Positions 19,477-29,993 are shown, counted from the stretch's first letter. The stretch is DNA of 64,000 nt from Chondrus crispus (GCF_000350225.1 NW_005178995.1:62001-126000); one strand, 5' to 3'. A program made the numbers and translations. Notes: generated from the sequence alone by a model not told the origin.

Positions 19477-22400
19477 AGGCGTCGACGATCCTCCCCGTGC
19501 CAAGCCTCAATAAACAAGGCACCCCGTCGACCGCTTCGGTACGCGCGCCATCGCAGAGCCGAACGGACGAAGCGGCAATTTGCTTCTTCAAGAAGCAAAA
19601 TTATAAGGTCACCGCAACGGTCGGACAACGACGCGCGATGATGCGCGCCATCACGCCGGTTCTAGATTCGGGCGCCGGCCCGAATCTAATCCACCTACGC
19701 TGTGTGGCAGAACCGTGGCGCGCTGCCATCCAGTCCGCGCGGAGCCCGCCGCTCATCGACGCTTCGAATAGGTCGATGAAGGCCCTCGGCGAGCTCAAAC
19801 TGTACGTCCGGATTGGTGAGTTCGTCGCGCGCGTGCCGTTCTTGGTCGTCACCAACCTCGCAGTGGACTGTATCCTCGGAACCACGTTCCTGGATCGCCA
19901 CGTGAAGGCGATCCTGCCACCGCAGAGGAAGGTGCTGTTCCATCATGCGCCGTCCGTAGCGCTGACGGGAGTCACACCCTCGAGGCACGACCGCAAGATG
20001 GCCTCGAGGGGACCGTCGCAGCAGCTCCCGCAGGAGGAAAATTCGGCCGACCGGAAGCGCGCGCAGTTCCCGACGAACGTACCGTCACGGAAAATTCGCG
20101 TGGTCAAGGGGGTCACGATACCCCCGATGACCCAAGCGATCGTACGCGTCGCAACACCGGTTGGGGGGCTTTGCTTCCTGCAAAACCACCCCAAAACGGC
20201 GCATAAGAATTTATGCCTGATGGCCCAGGGGGTCATGGACCTCTTCCCGGGCGAGCCGTTTACGGTGCTTGTTAGCAACTTCGGAAGCCGCGCGGCCCAC
20301 GTCCCCAAGCATACCGTTGTCGGTCTCGCGTTGCCATCCCCCACACACATCCTGACACTTGGCGTGCCAGTCCCCGGAGAGGCCGACGCTAAGGAAGGGG
20401 GAGGGAACAAAAATAATTCCTCGACCGCTACGGAGGAACAAGCGCGACGCGAACAACCAGTTACGGACGAGAGCAGAAGACAATCCTCCACCGCTACGGA
20501 AGGATACGCGCGTCGCAAAGAATTTGCTACGGACGAAGGCAGGATTAATTCCTCACCCGCAGGGGAATGTGCGCGACGAGAAGGACCCGTTACGGATGAT
20601 GGCAAAATTAAATCCACCACCGCCACGGGAGGAGGCGCGCGACGCGAAGAACCGGAAACGGACGACGCCCACAGTGGCAATCCCGCTAACGCGGATGAGC
20701 GGACCGATACGGACGCGGAGAAGACCCGCTCGTGGGAAGAAGACGTCCATATTGGTGCAGAAGACAGTACCGTCCGGTCGGAAATTATGGACATGCTGTC
20801 CGAGTTCAAGGACATGTGGTCCGGCCACTTGGGTAAGATCGATGCTACGAAGCATCGCATCGAGCTGAAGCCCGGTGCGAAGCCGATCTACCAAGCACCC
20901 TACCGAGCCGGACCCATCGCGCGCGAGAAGGAGAAGAAGGAAATCGACCGCATGCTGCGCGCGGGAGTCATCGAACCGACATCGGCCGAGTGGGCGAGCC
21001 CCGTGGTCTTCGTCCCTAAAAAGGACGGGACCATGCGGTTCTGCGTGGACTACCGCAAGCTAAACGCCGTTACGGTTCGCGACTCCTACCCACTACCGCG
21101 CATGGACGAATGTATCGACTCGCTCGGCGATGCCACTGTCTTTACCACGCTAGACTGTAATAGCGGGTATTGGCAGGTGGAGATCGCCGAGGAGGACCGC
21201 GATAAAACAACGTTCGCGTCGCATTCGGGCCTCTACCGCTTTCTACGCATGCCGTTCGGTCTCAAAAACGCGCCCGCGACATTTCAACGAGCGGTCGACA
21301 TCATCCTGTCCCGCGTGAAATGGGAGACCGCGTTGGTCTACCTTGATGACGTCATTGTCTACTCGCGAACCGTTACGGAACATATGGAACACGTGCGCGA
21401 GGTACTACGCTTGCTACAAGACGCCGGCGTATCGCTAAAACTATCGAAGTGCGCGTTTTTCGATACGTCGGTTACCTACCTGGGTCATGTTATCCGACCG
21501 GGACGGCTGGAGGTCGAGCGTCGCAACGTTGTCGCGATCGAGCGGGCGCGCGCGCCAACTAACCAAACGGAGCTACGGTCCTTTCTCGGTATGTGTAATG
21601 TCTACAGGAGATTCGTCAAGGGCTTCGCGAAGATCGCCGCACCGCTTAATCGGAAGACCGGCAAAAATCAGCCCTTCGAGTTCGGGGTCCTATCCGATGC
21701 GGAATACGAAACATTTGAGGCGCTGAAGAAGCGCCTCGTGTCACCGCCAATTCTCGCGTTGCCCCGTTACGGTCAGAAGTACACGCTGGACACCGACGCG
21801 TGCGGACACCAAGTGGGCTGCGCCCTTTACAGGAGCAGCCCGACGGGTGTCGCCGACCGATCGGATACTGGAGCCGCGCGCTAACAGACGCGGAACGCAA
21901 CTATACGACCACCGAGAAGGAATGCTTGGCCGTAGTGTGGAGCATTCTCACGCTACGGCCGTACCTGTACGGAAGCACGTTTAATCTCCGCACAGATCAT
22001 GAGGCCCTGCGCTGGGTCCTCAATCTGGCGGACAGTTCCGGGCGGCTCGCACGCTGGCGCCTACGCTTGGCGGAGTACGACTACGACGTACAGTACCGCC
22101 CGGGCGTCAAGCACCAACTCGCGGACGGCGTCTCGCGCCTACGCACCGACGGCGGTGACACCGCTCCGGTCGATGACGAGGTCCCGTGCTTCGTTGTCCA
22201 GTCGCAGGAAGGCAGCGAGCCCCTCCTGGACAAGGTGCACTGGGACCCGACACAAGACCGTCCGGACGGATTTCATGCGCTCGCGGTAACTCCCGAGGAA
22301 CGCGACGTGGCGTCCATCTCGGTTGAGGATTTCCTACGCGAGCAGGCGGACGACGCGTTCTGTCGCGTCGCTGCCGAAACGGTCGGAGAGCCTAATTCTA

Positions 22401-23839
22401 AGTTTGACGTCGACCGCTACGGTTTCCTTGTAAGGAAGTCCCCGCTCGATGGGACCCTACAACGCGTGGTACCGAATCGGTTACGCCCCCGGGTACTGTA
22501 CCTTGCACACCATCCGAGGTTAGCCGGTCATCCGGGGGGAACGCGCATGTACTACACCCTGCGAAGGGAGTACTACTGGCCACACATGGCCAACGATGCG
22601 TTTGCGACCGTACGGAACTGTGCGTCGTGCGCTGCTACCCGCGGGACGCCTGTCAAGGACCAGAAGGATCTCAAGCTGTTCCCCGCGGCGGGCCCCATGG
22701 AGTTTGTCGCGATGGACCTCCTGGGCCCGCTGCCCAAGACCGCGCACGGGAACCAACACGTGCTGGTTATTACCGATCGGTTTTCCAAGCTTACGCGCAG
22801 CATACCGCTACGGATTACCACCGCTTCGGTCGTCGCTAATGCGTTCCTAGACAACTGGGTCTACGTCTACGGAGCACCGCGCTACGTGCTCACCGATAAC
22901 GGTCCGCAGTTCGCTGCTAAATTCTTCGATGCGGTATGCGCCCTCCTGGGGGTGAGGCATTATCTCACGACGGCCTACCACCCCCAGACGAATGGGCAAA
23001 CCGAAAGGTTCAATCGCACGCTGGTGCAACGTCTCCGACATTACGTGGAGGAGCACCAGCGCGATTGGGACAACTACGTGCAGCCGCTGACCTTCGCGTA
23101 CAATACGCATGTCCACCGGTCGACGGAGACCACTCCGTTCGACCTGGTGTTGACGCGGCCACCGTCTGGATTGATCCTTCCCGGAACTGTACCGCAGGGC
23201 GCGGGGACCCATCTAGAGGACCCGCGTACCCCGGTACAGTACAAGAGGGCCACGCTGCGCAAGCTCCGCGACGCTCTCGACCGCGCACGGACGAAACTTA
23301 CCGCTTCGCAAAAGCGGTACAAGGACAATTTCGACAAGAAGGTCCGCTTTCGGCCGGTCGTCAAGGCGGGCGACTTCGTGTATGTGGACCGCCCGCCACG
23401 TCCGTTGACAAGCGTCGAGCGCCGCGCGCGTGCGCGAAGTCCGACCGATACGGACGACCTCTCTGTCAAGCTTCTACCCAAGACAGAGGGTCCATTTCGC
23501 GTGCGCTCCGTTACGGACACCACGGTCCTGATCGAACAGGACGGCGTGGAGAATCGCGTGAGCATCGACCGCGTGACGAAGATGCCACGCGGGCCGGGGG
23601 ATATCGTCACCCCCGCAACGTCGACCGAATCGGAAGTCCCCGCAGCCGCCCCGAGCGCGGAGTACGTCGTTGACCGCATCGTCGGACACCGTACCGCGCG
23701 GGGCGGGATCCAGTACAAGGTCCGCTGGTATGGATATACCGCCTCCGACGACACCTATGAGCCCGCCGATGGGCTCCCGCAACCGTTTATCGATCGGTAT
23801 TGGCGCACGCGCCAACGCGGAGAACCTACGCAGGCATAA
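19161..23839 (+). pseudogene. Chromovirus Pol, copy 1, broken by a 1-bp deletion
   Basis: The polyprotein runs as protease (LDSGAGPN), a repeated hydrophilic linker, reverse transcriptase (FCVDYRKLN, LVYLDDVIVYS), RNase H (DTDACGHQVGCAL) and integrase. The integrase has HHPRLAGH...CASC and then the Asp, Asp and Glu motifs MDLLGP, LTDNGP and NGQTERF. A C-terminal chromodomain (EYVVDRIVGH...YKVRWYGY) follows. Where copy 2 has CCCTTTTACAGG, this copy has CCCTTTACAGG (21823-21834). One T is lost at the start of RNase H, giving a stop at 21882-21884. The second half continues in another frame from 21800 to 23839. A single-base loss explains the break. Confidence 0.9.
20411..20670 (+). repeat. Degenerate 63-66-bp repeat in pol linker, copy 1
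   Basis: Four diverged units between protease and reverse transcriptase encode about 22-residue blocks with the pattern SSTATE...ARRE...TDE. Copy 2 has the equivalent at 30928-31187. It is probably a flexible spacer. Confidence 0.7.
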
Positions 23840-24031
23840 CGCGACGCTTCGCGGCTTCACACCGAACCGCTCGGACGCTCGTGTTCGCACGCGCACCGCT
23901 ACAGGATCGAACCGACAAGGGGGCGACGTCCATCGATGGTTTCCGACCCAAAGCCGTCCGATTTGCGGTTTTCCAGTGTCGGTGCCATCGGCTCCGTCTC
24001 GCCCGCGCGCGTGCAATACCGTTCGCGGAAC

Positions 24032-24078
24032 CGGGCTACGATTTTTATTTACCTTAGGAGGGGGGGAAGCGTAGCCCG
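24032..24078 (+). promoter_or_regulatory. Second polypurine tract in a stem-loop after pol, copy 1
   Basis: AGGAGGGGGGGAAG (24057-24069) lies 217 bp after the pol stop, in the loop of a perfect 9-bp stem, CGGGCTACG/CGTAGCCCG. Such a tract normally sits directly beside the 3' LTR, but here the LTR is 2.7 kb further on. It may be an extra plus-strand priming site or the relic of the original one. Copy 2 has it at 34550-34596. Confidence 0.55.
24044..24049 (-). terminator. Poly(A) signal for the antisense gene, copy 1
   Basis: TTTATT on the + strand reads AATAAA on the minus strand. It lies about 150 nt past the stop of the antisense gene at 24198. It is conserved in copy 2 at 34562-34567. Confidence 0.45.
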
Positions 24079-24197
24079 AAGTACGATTTAATTGCGCAAG
24101 TTGGCGAGGAAGAAGAGCACCGATAATCGGTTTCGTTTAATCCGGGCAATGCCCCTACTGTACTACGTAAGGGAGGAGACGCTCGGCAAGCCGGTGT

Positions 24198-26678
24198 CTA
24201 GAAGTGGCGCGAGCGCTTCGCCGAGGGCGCCGGTTCGACGTCGTCGGGCGCGGGGCGCGAGGCCCCGACTGTCGACGAAGACATCGGGGGCGCCGCCAGG
24301 CGTTGGCTCACCACGGCAAGGACGTCCTGTACGGAGCGCAACTTTGCGTGATGCTCGGCACGCTCGCGCGTCGCCGCGGCAGAGGATTCCTGTAACACCG
24401 CGACGGTCTTCTCGAGCTGCCGAACCCGGAGCATCCAATCGCGCGCCTGCAGTAGCGCCGCCTCGACCGAGGAGGGGGCGTCCGCCCCCTCAAAGGAGCA
24501 AGCGTACTGCAGCGCCGCGAGCGCGGCCTCCTCCCGGAGGCGCTCCGGGGGAACTCGACCGAGCGGTTGACTTGTGGGAGGTTTCGGCATCGTTGCTGGT
24601 CGCGATACGGTTTCGGCCCCGGTCACCGCGCTTATATGCTGAGTGACCGGGGGTGGGTCCGAAAATCCCGCCTCACCGACCGGACGCCTTAAGTCGCGCC
24701 GCTCCTGAGCGACCCCCTTTGGCGAGTCGCTCTGGATGGAGCCCACACGAGTGGACCCTCCGGGAGCGGGTAGCGCGGGCGTAGCGACAGGCGCCACCGT
24801 ATCGGCAGCGATCGCGAGCGAGGACCCACCACCGTCATCGGCCGGTGCCTCGTAAAGGCCTTCCGCTTCAACGGTTCCGTATGCTGCGTCGTCGCCGACC
24901 GCGCCCGCTTCGTCGCTGACCCAAGGCGGCATGTCTAACGCGCAGCCGCGGGCCCAGCTGAACCATACGAAGCCCGGCCGGCCGGTCCAGTCCAGACTTG
25001 CCGTGAAGGTCAGTAGCTGTTCCGCGCGCGCCGCGTCGTACGCGGTACCGTCGAGGATTTCCTTGACGCCGACCGAACGGATGAGGGCAATCAGCCCCAC
25101 CGAGAGGCGGAAGAGCACGCCGCGCTCACCGCTCGGCTCGTCTCGCCTCGCAGCCAACCGGGGGTCGGGGCACCTCGTGAAGAACGGCAACCCCTCGCGG
25201 GCAGCCCGAAGGAAGCACAACAACGCGAGCACCGCCCATTCGGACAAGACGATCGCGCGCACAAGCGTGCGCGTACGTTCCGTTTCGGTTGACTCCGCTC
25301 GACCGCGTGGCAACCAATGCGCCGCGACGTAGGCCATCGCACTCGGCGTCGGCACGCAAAGGTGCTCCGGTGCCTCGAGGTCCGGCCAGTCCGGAGGGAG
25401 CGAAGGATACAGGCCTCGCCGCGCTGCGCTGGGCACCGAGAAAAACTCGGTGTTGTGCCACATGTGGAAGAAGTCATCTACACGGCGCCAGCGCAGCCGA
25501 CTCTCCCACGCAGCGTCCTCGCCCCACCGGCCGCGGTCCGCGATGCTGTACCAGTTGTCGAAAGGGCGCGGGAAGGCCACCAAGCGGATGTCCGGCACGA
25601 CGCCATCGTAGCGCCTGTACCGACCGAATAGGTTGAGGAGCGTGACGTGGTACCGCTCCTCGCCACCGCACCGGACGTAGAGCAAGTCGCTGCCACTCGC
25701 GGCGGGTGTACGGCACGGCACGTGTCGCCATCGGGCCTGCCAAGCGCCCGCCCGATTCTGCTGCGCCACGCTACCCCGCCCGGACGGAGTCACGATGGCA
25801 TGATTCGCAGGGACTGCCTGGAATCGCGCCGAGTCCAAGAGGCGGCGCCGCACGTATTCGTCGACCGTCATCGGGGGCTTGCGACCGGAAGCGCGTCGCC
25901 GGGCTCGCCGCTGCCGGTGGTCCATCGAGGACCCGGGCAGCAGCGACCGGACGGACTTGACGCCACTTCTCAGCCAATTCGGCGCGCTGGGGGTCGTGAA
26001 GGCCCGCCCGAGCGATAGCGCCGACCCCCGCTCGGCTCGCGGCGAGAGCAGGACAGCCGGCGGTGCCAGCGTCTCGCGCACAGTACCGAAATCGGCTCTT
26101 GGCGACGCCGTGCCCGCGGCAGGCAGCGGCGACATGGGAGGCGGGGGTAGTACCGCGGGGTACGCCGGACCCGCCTCAACCGTCCTTGGAGCCACACCCT
26201 CGGAGGGCAGCGGCGAGGGCCAGGTCGGTCGTTCTTCTATCGGTGGCGCAGCGACCGGATCGGACGCATCAGCTCGCGAGCGCGTCGCGGGCTCGGCCAA
26301 ATTGGTGGTCGACTCTGTTCCGCCGCGGCGAGCGCGCTGCGGCTGAAACGCGGGAGTCGACCCGGGTAACGCCGGAGCCCTCCCGGGGCTCGACGGCGCA
26401 CCGATCGGAAGCGCGTCCACGGGGGTGTTGCTGTGGTCCATGGTCGGTCGTGGGAAGAGTTGGGATAAAGGAATGTCGTCGTCTGGGGAAGGAATGGAGG
26501 AGTGTTGGTGAAGTGTGGGGGAGTGCTGTGTTGGAGTTGGTGGTTCTGGGGGGTTCGCGTGGGAAGAGACAGAAGCCGCGCTATCCGAATCGGACGATAT
26601 ACCCGACTTATATACCGTCAGGTCGGTGAAGAGCCACGAGGCGTGCTCGTCCGCGCGAAGAGGCTTCCGTCCGGTCAT
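24198..26678 (-). CDS. Large antisense protein of the chromovirus (unknown family)
   Basis: This intact frame runs opposite to gag-pol and convergent with pol, between the pol stop and the 3' LTR. From the ATG at 26678 it gives 826 residues. From the ATG at 26441 (MDHSNTPVDAL), which lies 166 nt after a TATATAAG box, it gives 747. The open frame extends upstream to 27272 through the LTR, which I do not think is coding. The N-terminal third is Pro/Ser/Ala-rich and looks disordered. The middle is well-structured protein with many aromatics (YVRRRLLDSARF, LLNLFGRYRRYDGVVPDIR, FFHMWHNTEFFSV, VLALLCFLRAAREGLPFF). The last 100 residues contain a likely coiled coil (LRVRQLEKTVAVLQESS) and end in a basic PSAKRSRHF that could be a nuclear localisation signal. 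I do not recognise the family. It has no retroviral catalytic motif. It may be captured cargo or an element regulator. Confidence 0.75.
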   Translation of the reverse strand: MTGRKPLRADEHASWLFTDLTVYKSGISSDSDSAASVSSHANPPEPPTPTQHSPTLHQHSSIPSPDDDIPLSQLFPRPTMDHSNTPVDALPIGAPSSPGRAPALPGSTPAFQPQRARRGGTESTTNLAEPATRSRADASDPVAAPPIEERPTWPSPLPSEGVAPRTVEAGPAYPAVLPPPPMSPLPAAGTASPRADFGTVRETLAPPAVLLSPRAERGSALSLGRAFTTPSAPNWLRSGVKSVRSLLPGSSMDHRQRRARRRASGRKPPMTVDEYVRRRLLDSARFQAVPANHAIVTPSGRGSVAQQNRAGAWQARWRHVPCRTPAASGSDLLYVRCGGEERYHVTLLNLFGRYRRYDGVVPDIRLVAFPRPFDNWYSIADRGRWGEDAAWESRLRWRRVDDFFHMWHNTEFFSVPSAARRGLYPSLPPDWPDLEAPEHLCVPTPSAMAYVAAHWLPRGRAESTETERTRTLVRAIVLSEWAVLALLCFLRAAREGLPFFTRCPDPRLAARRDEPSGERGVLFRLSVGLIALIRSVGVKEILDGTAYDAARAEQLLTFTASLDWTGRPGFVWFSWARGCALDMPPWVSDEAGAVGDDAAYGTVEAEGLYEAPADDGGGSSLAIAADTVAPVATPALPAPGGSTRVGSIQSDSPKGVAQERRDLRRPVGEAGFSDPPPVTQHISAVTGAETVSRPATMPKPPTSQPLGRVPPERLREEAALAALQYACSFEGADAPSSVEAALLQARDWMLRVRQLEKTVAVLQESSAAATRERAEHHAKLRSVQDVLAVVSQRLAAPPMSSSTVGASRPAPDDVEPAPSAKRSRHF
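26607..26614 (-). promoter_or_regulatory. TATA box of the antisense gene, copy 1
   Basis: The minus strand reads TATATAAG, identical to the box before the secreted-peptide gene at 8228. It lies inside the element, about 155 bp from the 3' LTR, and points away from that LTR toward the antisense ATG at 26441. Copy 2 keeps it at 36274-36281. Confidence 0.55.
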
Positions 26679-26756
26679 CGCACGCACAGGTTGTGGAAGA
26701 GATCGAGGGGACCGCTGGGAAGAAAATGTGGTCGCCACGAGGATGTGGCGACAGAT

Positions 26757-26767
26757 AAGGAAGGGGG
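26757..26767 (+). promoter_or_regulatory. Polypurine tract next to the 3' LTR, copy 1
   Basis: AAGGAAGGGGG is followed by TC and then the LTR, the expected position for plus-strand priming. The same tract is at 36424-36434 in copy 2. Confidence 0.75.
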
Positions 26768-26769
26768 TC

Positions 26770-27377
26770 TGTGGTACAACGACCGATCCGCGGTCGGTGT
26801 ACAGTAGGAGCGGCCGCGCGCAGCGGGCACGGGGCACCATGGCCCACGTGTAATACGTATGATTACCGAACGGGCGCAGCAAGTGACAGGTGTACGCTTG
26901 GGTACAAGTGTAGTGTAAGGAACCGTGTGGGGATAATGCGCGCGCAGTGTAATGCAAGCGCGTAGTGTGAGGATCCGTGCGGTAGTGTAATGACGGCGCT
27001 AGATTTTCAATCGCGTACAGTACCTGGTCCACAGTAAGTGACAGGTACTGTATTGGACAGGTGTCCCGGGCGTCCCTCTGAGGGGTTAAGACCTGGACAC
27101 CGTCCTCGCAGTAAACACGGGGGGCAGACTTGCCCCCCTCCCTTTCGCGCCTACGTACTGCCGTTTCGGTATTCTCTCGCGCGTTGGCTTCTAACCCGTT
27201 ACCGGTCGTCTCCGATCTAGCACCTCGGGACGACTGCGCGTAACCGGCCAGTGTGCCACTCCCTTTTCGCAAGTCCGACCGATCGGTTACCGCGCGCCGC
27301 GCGTCTCGCGTCGCGAGCTCCCTCGGCTCATCCTCCGAGCCTCTCGCCCGCTAGGGTTTGAGGAGAGTTGTACCACA
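26770..27377 (+). repeat. Chromovirus LTR 2 (shared central LTR)
   Basis: This 608-bp LTR serves as the 3' LTR of copy 1 and the 5' LTR of copy 2. It carries private changes, for example GATCGGTTACC where LTRs 1 and 3 have GTTCGGTAACC. Confidence 0.95.
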
Positions 27378-27409
27378 TTTTGGTACTCTTGTGGAGGGGT
27401 ACAACTCTC
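27363..27409 (+). promoter_or_regulatory. Primer-binding region in a hairpin, copy 2
   Basis: The sequence matches the copy 1 hairpin: primer site TGGTACTCTTGTGG at 27381-27394 between the 12-bp arms 27363-27374 and 27398-27409. Confidence 0.6.
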
Positions 27410-27467
27410 GAGGTAGAGCCGCGCGCCTTGACGCCCGCTCTGCGCAGAACCGTACGGACGGAAAAGG

Positions 27468-29993
27468 TTGAGAAATCACCGCGTCGATCGCGAAGCGTAT
27501 TCGACGATGAACCGACCGGATCAAGGGGCAGACTCCGCCTCCGGGCGTCTGAGCACCCGCAGTGGCAGTGGCGCGCCGCGCCCCCGGGTGGAGAACCCGG
27601 AAGCCCTGCTGCGACCGCCACCGCGACCGGGCCCCACGCGAGCGTCCGCATCGGATGTTACGCCGGCCGGGTCGGCAGGCACTGAGAATCGCGTCCAATG
27701 GATGGTCGACGCGATTCAGCCGCGCATCCAGGCCTGGGTCGAGGAGTTCCTCGCTACGGAACTCCCCCAGGTAGCGCGCGTATGCCTCGACCGAACGGTG
27801 CCCGCGCTCGTGGACGCGCACGTACGCAGCGCGATACCACCACTTTTGGACGAACTTCTACCCGCTCAAGTCCAATGCGAGGTGGTGACCGCGCTCACCA
27901 CTGTGGATGAAGAATCCCCGTCCGGTACGGCTCTAAAGGGAGCGATCAGCTCCGCCGTGGCCAATCGTCTGGCCACGACCTTCGCCGGAGCAGGAGTCGA
28001 CGCACGCGAGCAGCGCGACTCGACCGCTCCGGATCCTACGCTAACGCACGCTGAACCGATCGGCGCCGCACTCGGGATCGGTACAATGGCCCCTCACCCG
28101 GAGGGTAAGACCATTTACCTCCCACCAATTTATGGTGCTACAGGAGGGCCCACAGAAAATGGCCCTCCCGTACTCGCCGATACGGCTGGCCCCCGCGGGA
28201 CAGAAAACCGCCTGGGGCGCTTCGCGACAGAAAAGCGACAGCCGTATCGGTCGAGCAGAAGAAGCGCACCCGGCGCTCAAGGTTACACCTCGGAGGGTAC
28301 AGAAAACCCCTCCGAGGAAGAAGACACAAGACGTCGCCACAGGGCGACGCGCAAGAACCGCGACGGACGCTACGCGCGATACCGCGATGCCGGAGGGGTC
28401 GGTTACCCCTCCCATGATAACCGCGACGGACGCTACACGCGATACCGCGATGCCGGAGGAGGTGGATACCCCTCCGATGACGAGGACACCGAGTCGGACG
28501 GATCGCGCAGAAGCGACCGCAGAGGCCGCAATGCGCGCGACCGACGTCGGTTCCGGCGAGAAGACTCCGATCCGGAGGGCTACAGTAGCCCCGGCGGAGA
28601 AGGAGACCGCCATCGCAGGGGCAGAGACCGCCGGTCTGCCCCGAGGCGGGATCCGAAACGGTTGCCGGTGATCAGGCCGCTGAACGACCTGTTCACCAAG
28701 GCCGTCGACTACCGCACGTATAGGCTGGAAAATCGCAGCGCGCGCTACGACGCGAGTACCGCGCGGCGAGTTAACCGATATCGGAAGAAGTTGGACGTCC
28801 AGCTGAAAACCCACACATTCGGTGGTCAAGATCCAATCGCGGTGCTAGGATTCCTCGCGCGCTTCAAGATGGCCTGCGACCACAATGGGGTCAGCGAAGG
28901 CGCGGCCGTATGGTGTTTCCAGTTCTATTTGACTGGGCAGGCTCACGCCTTGCTCCAGTCCAGGCTACACGGGAACATCATGGCGGTCGATGCGGAGCAG
29001 CGCGATATGCTCGAAACCTACGCGGAAGTTATTAACTTTTTATTGCGCACGTACGCGACCGACGAAGTTATTTCCGAAGCGGTCGGTGATGTCACCTCCT
29101 TCCGTCAGAGCTCTAATATGACGGAGGAGGTGTACAGTAACCAGTTGTGGGACAAGGCGTTGCGCTGCGGAACCGTATTTTCGGACAGGCGCCTGAAGTC
29201 CCTTTTTGTTGAGGGACTTCTGCCAGCGACGTGCGCGCAGGTGCGGAATTATCTCGCGACGCATCCGGGCGTGGACTACCAAGCGGTGGCACGCTACGCG
29301 CAAGCGATAGGCGAGACGCACCGCTCGGCTCGAAGACAGGCGACCTCCTTCGCGTCGCCTCAAGCACCGTCCGACTCGGTGAGAAGATTCACGCGCAACG
29401 CGCGGACAAGGCCCGTGCTGTCGGTCGAGTCCCTGTCTGAACTCCCGACAGCACGCGGAACCGAAACGGAGAAGATACTGGCGGTGACGGACCAGTCGGC
29501 GACGCCGAGCTCGCTTAGCTCGCCGCCGACTAGCTACCATCCGTCACCTGCCTCGTCCCCGGCGGGCGCGCCGATGGCGCCCGCCCAACACGGTAACGCG
29601 CGCGCACATCCGTACGGAAGGCCAGTACAGAATCAGCGGGTCCGGTTCTTCAATCAAGGATTACCTGGACCCCCGCCGTGTCGGTTCTGTCTGGACCTGA
29701 CCCACCGACAGGAGCAATGTCCTGTGGTGGCGGATAGCGCGCTGCGTTCGAAGCTTTTGCAGGCCCGCGAGGCCAATTATCAAAAGCTTCGGATCCGCCA
29801 AGGTCTCCGCCCGGGTTCGCCGTTCGAGCGCCAACCGCCGACCGCGTGGCGAAATTCGCGTGCGCAGGCTCCCACGGGCATCAACGTGGTCGAGCCGCGC
29901 GAGGCCGTCCAATCGGAAGAACCCGCGCTACCGCTGACGGACGAGGGGCCCGAGGACCTTGGGTTGACGGGGGAAGCCGGGGAGGACGCGTAG
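27468..29993 (+). CDS. Chromovirus Gag, copy 2
   Basis: The 841-residue frame is nearly identical to the copy 1 Gag, with a handful of substitutions (for example Thr to Ile in GNTMAV, Gln to Arg in the zinc knuckle CRFCLDLTHRQEQC). The layout is the same: disordered basic N-terminal region with the 21-residue duplication, capsid-like region, Ser/Pro linker and zinc knuckle. The ATG at 27507 is the alternative start. The pol frame opens at 29738 in the -1 register and overlaps the last 256 bp. Confidence 0.9.
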   Translation: MRNHRVDREAYSTMNRPDQGADSASGRLSTRSGSGAPRPRVENPEALLRPPPRPGPTRASASDVTPAGSAGTENRVQWMVDAIQPRIQAWVEEFLATELPQVARVCLDRTVPALVDAHVRSAIPPLLDELLPAQVQCEVVTALTTVDEESPSGTALKGAISSAVANRLATTFAGAGVDAREQRDSTAPDPTLTHAEPIGAALGIGTMAPHPEGKTIYLPPIYGATGGPTENGPPVLADTAGPRGTENRLGRFATEKRQPYRSSRRSAPGAQGYTSEGTENPSEEEDTRRRHRATRKNRDGRYARYRDAGGVGYPSHDNRDGRYTRYRDAGGGGYPSDDEDTESDGSRRSDRRGRNARDRRRFRREDSDPEGYSSPGGEGDRHRRGRDRRSAPRRDPKRLPVIRPLNDLFTKAVDYRTYRLENRSARYDASTARRVNRYRKKLDVQLKTHTFGGQDPIAVLGFLARFKMACDHNGVSEGAAVWCFQFYLTGQAHALLQSRLHGNIMAVDAEQRDMLETYAEVINFLLRTYATDEVISEAVGDVTSFRQSSNMTEEVYSNQLWDKALRCGTVFSDRRLKSLFVEGLLPATCAQVRNYLATHPGVDYQAVARYAQAIGETHRSARRQATSFASPQAPSDSVRRFTRNARTRPVLSVESLSELPTARGTETEKILAVTDQSATPSSLSSPPTSYHPSPASSPAGAPMAPAQHGNARAHPYGRPVQNQRVRFFNQGLPGPPPCRFCLDLTHRQEQCPVVADSALRSKLLQAREANYQKLRIRQGLRPGSPFERQPPTAWRNSRAQAPTGINVVEPREAVQSEEPALPLTDEGPEDLGLTGEAGEDA

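Larger units (their letters stand above)
16253..27377 (+). mobile_element. Ty3/gypsy chromovirus, copy 1 (full length)
   Basis: The element has 608-bp LTRs at both ends (16253-16860 and 26770-27377) that start TGTGGTACAAC and end GTTGTACCACA. The order is gag, protease, reverse transcriptase, RNase H, integrase and chromodomain on the + strand, then a large antisense gene before the 3' LTR. The LTR copies differ at about 7 of 608 positions by eye, indicating recent movement. The 3' LTR is shared with copy 2, forming a tandem array. A 1-bp deletion in pol makes this copy non-autonomous, while its antisense gene is intact. The base before the 5' LTR belongs to the GC-rich repeat; the last four bases there are TGCT. 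Confidence 0.95.

Noticed and set aside
22936..23673. 245-residue + frame within pol
   Set aside because: It is an out-of-frame reading of the integrase coding sequence, which is in another + frame.
26679..27272. N-terminal extension of the antisense frame through the LTR
   Set aside because: The frame is open but runs through the LTR, which must keep its own signals. The TATA box at 26607 would start transcription downstream of it. LTR 1 shows the same open stretch without the antisense gene behind it.
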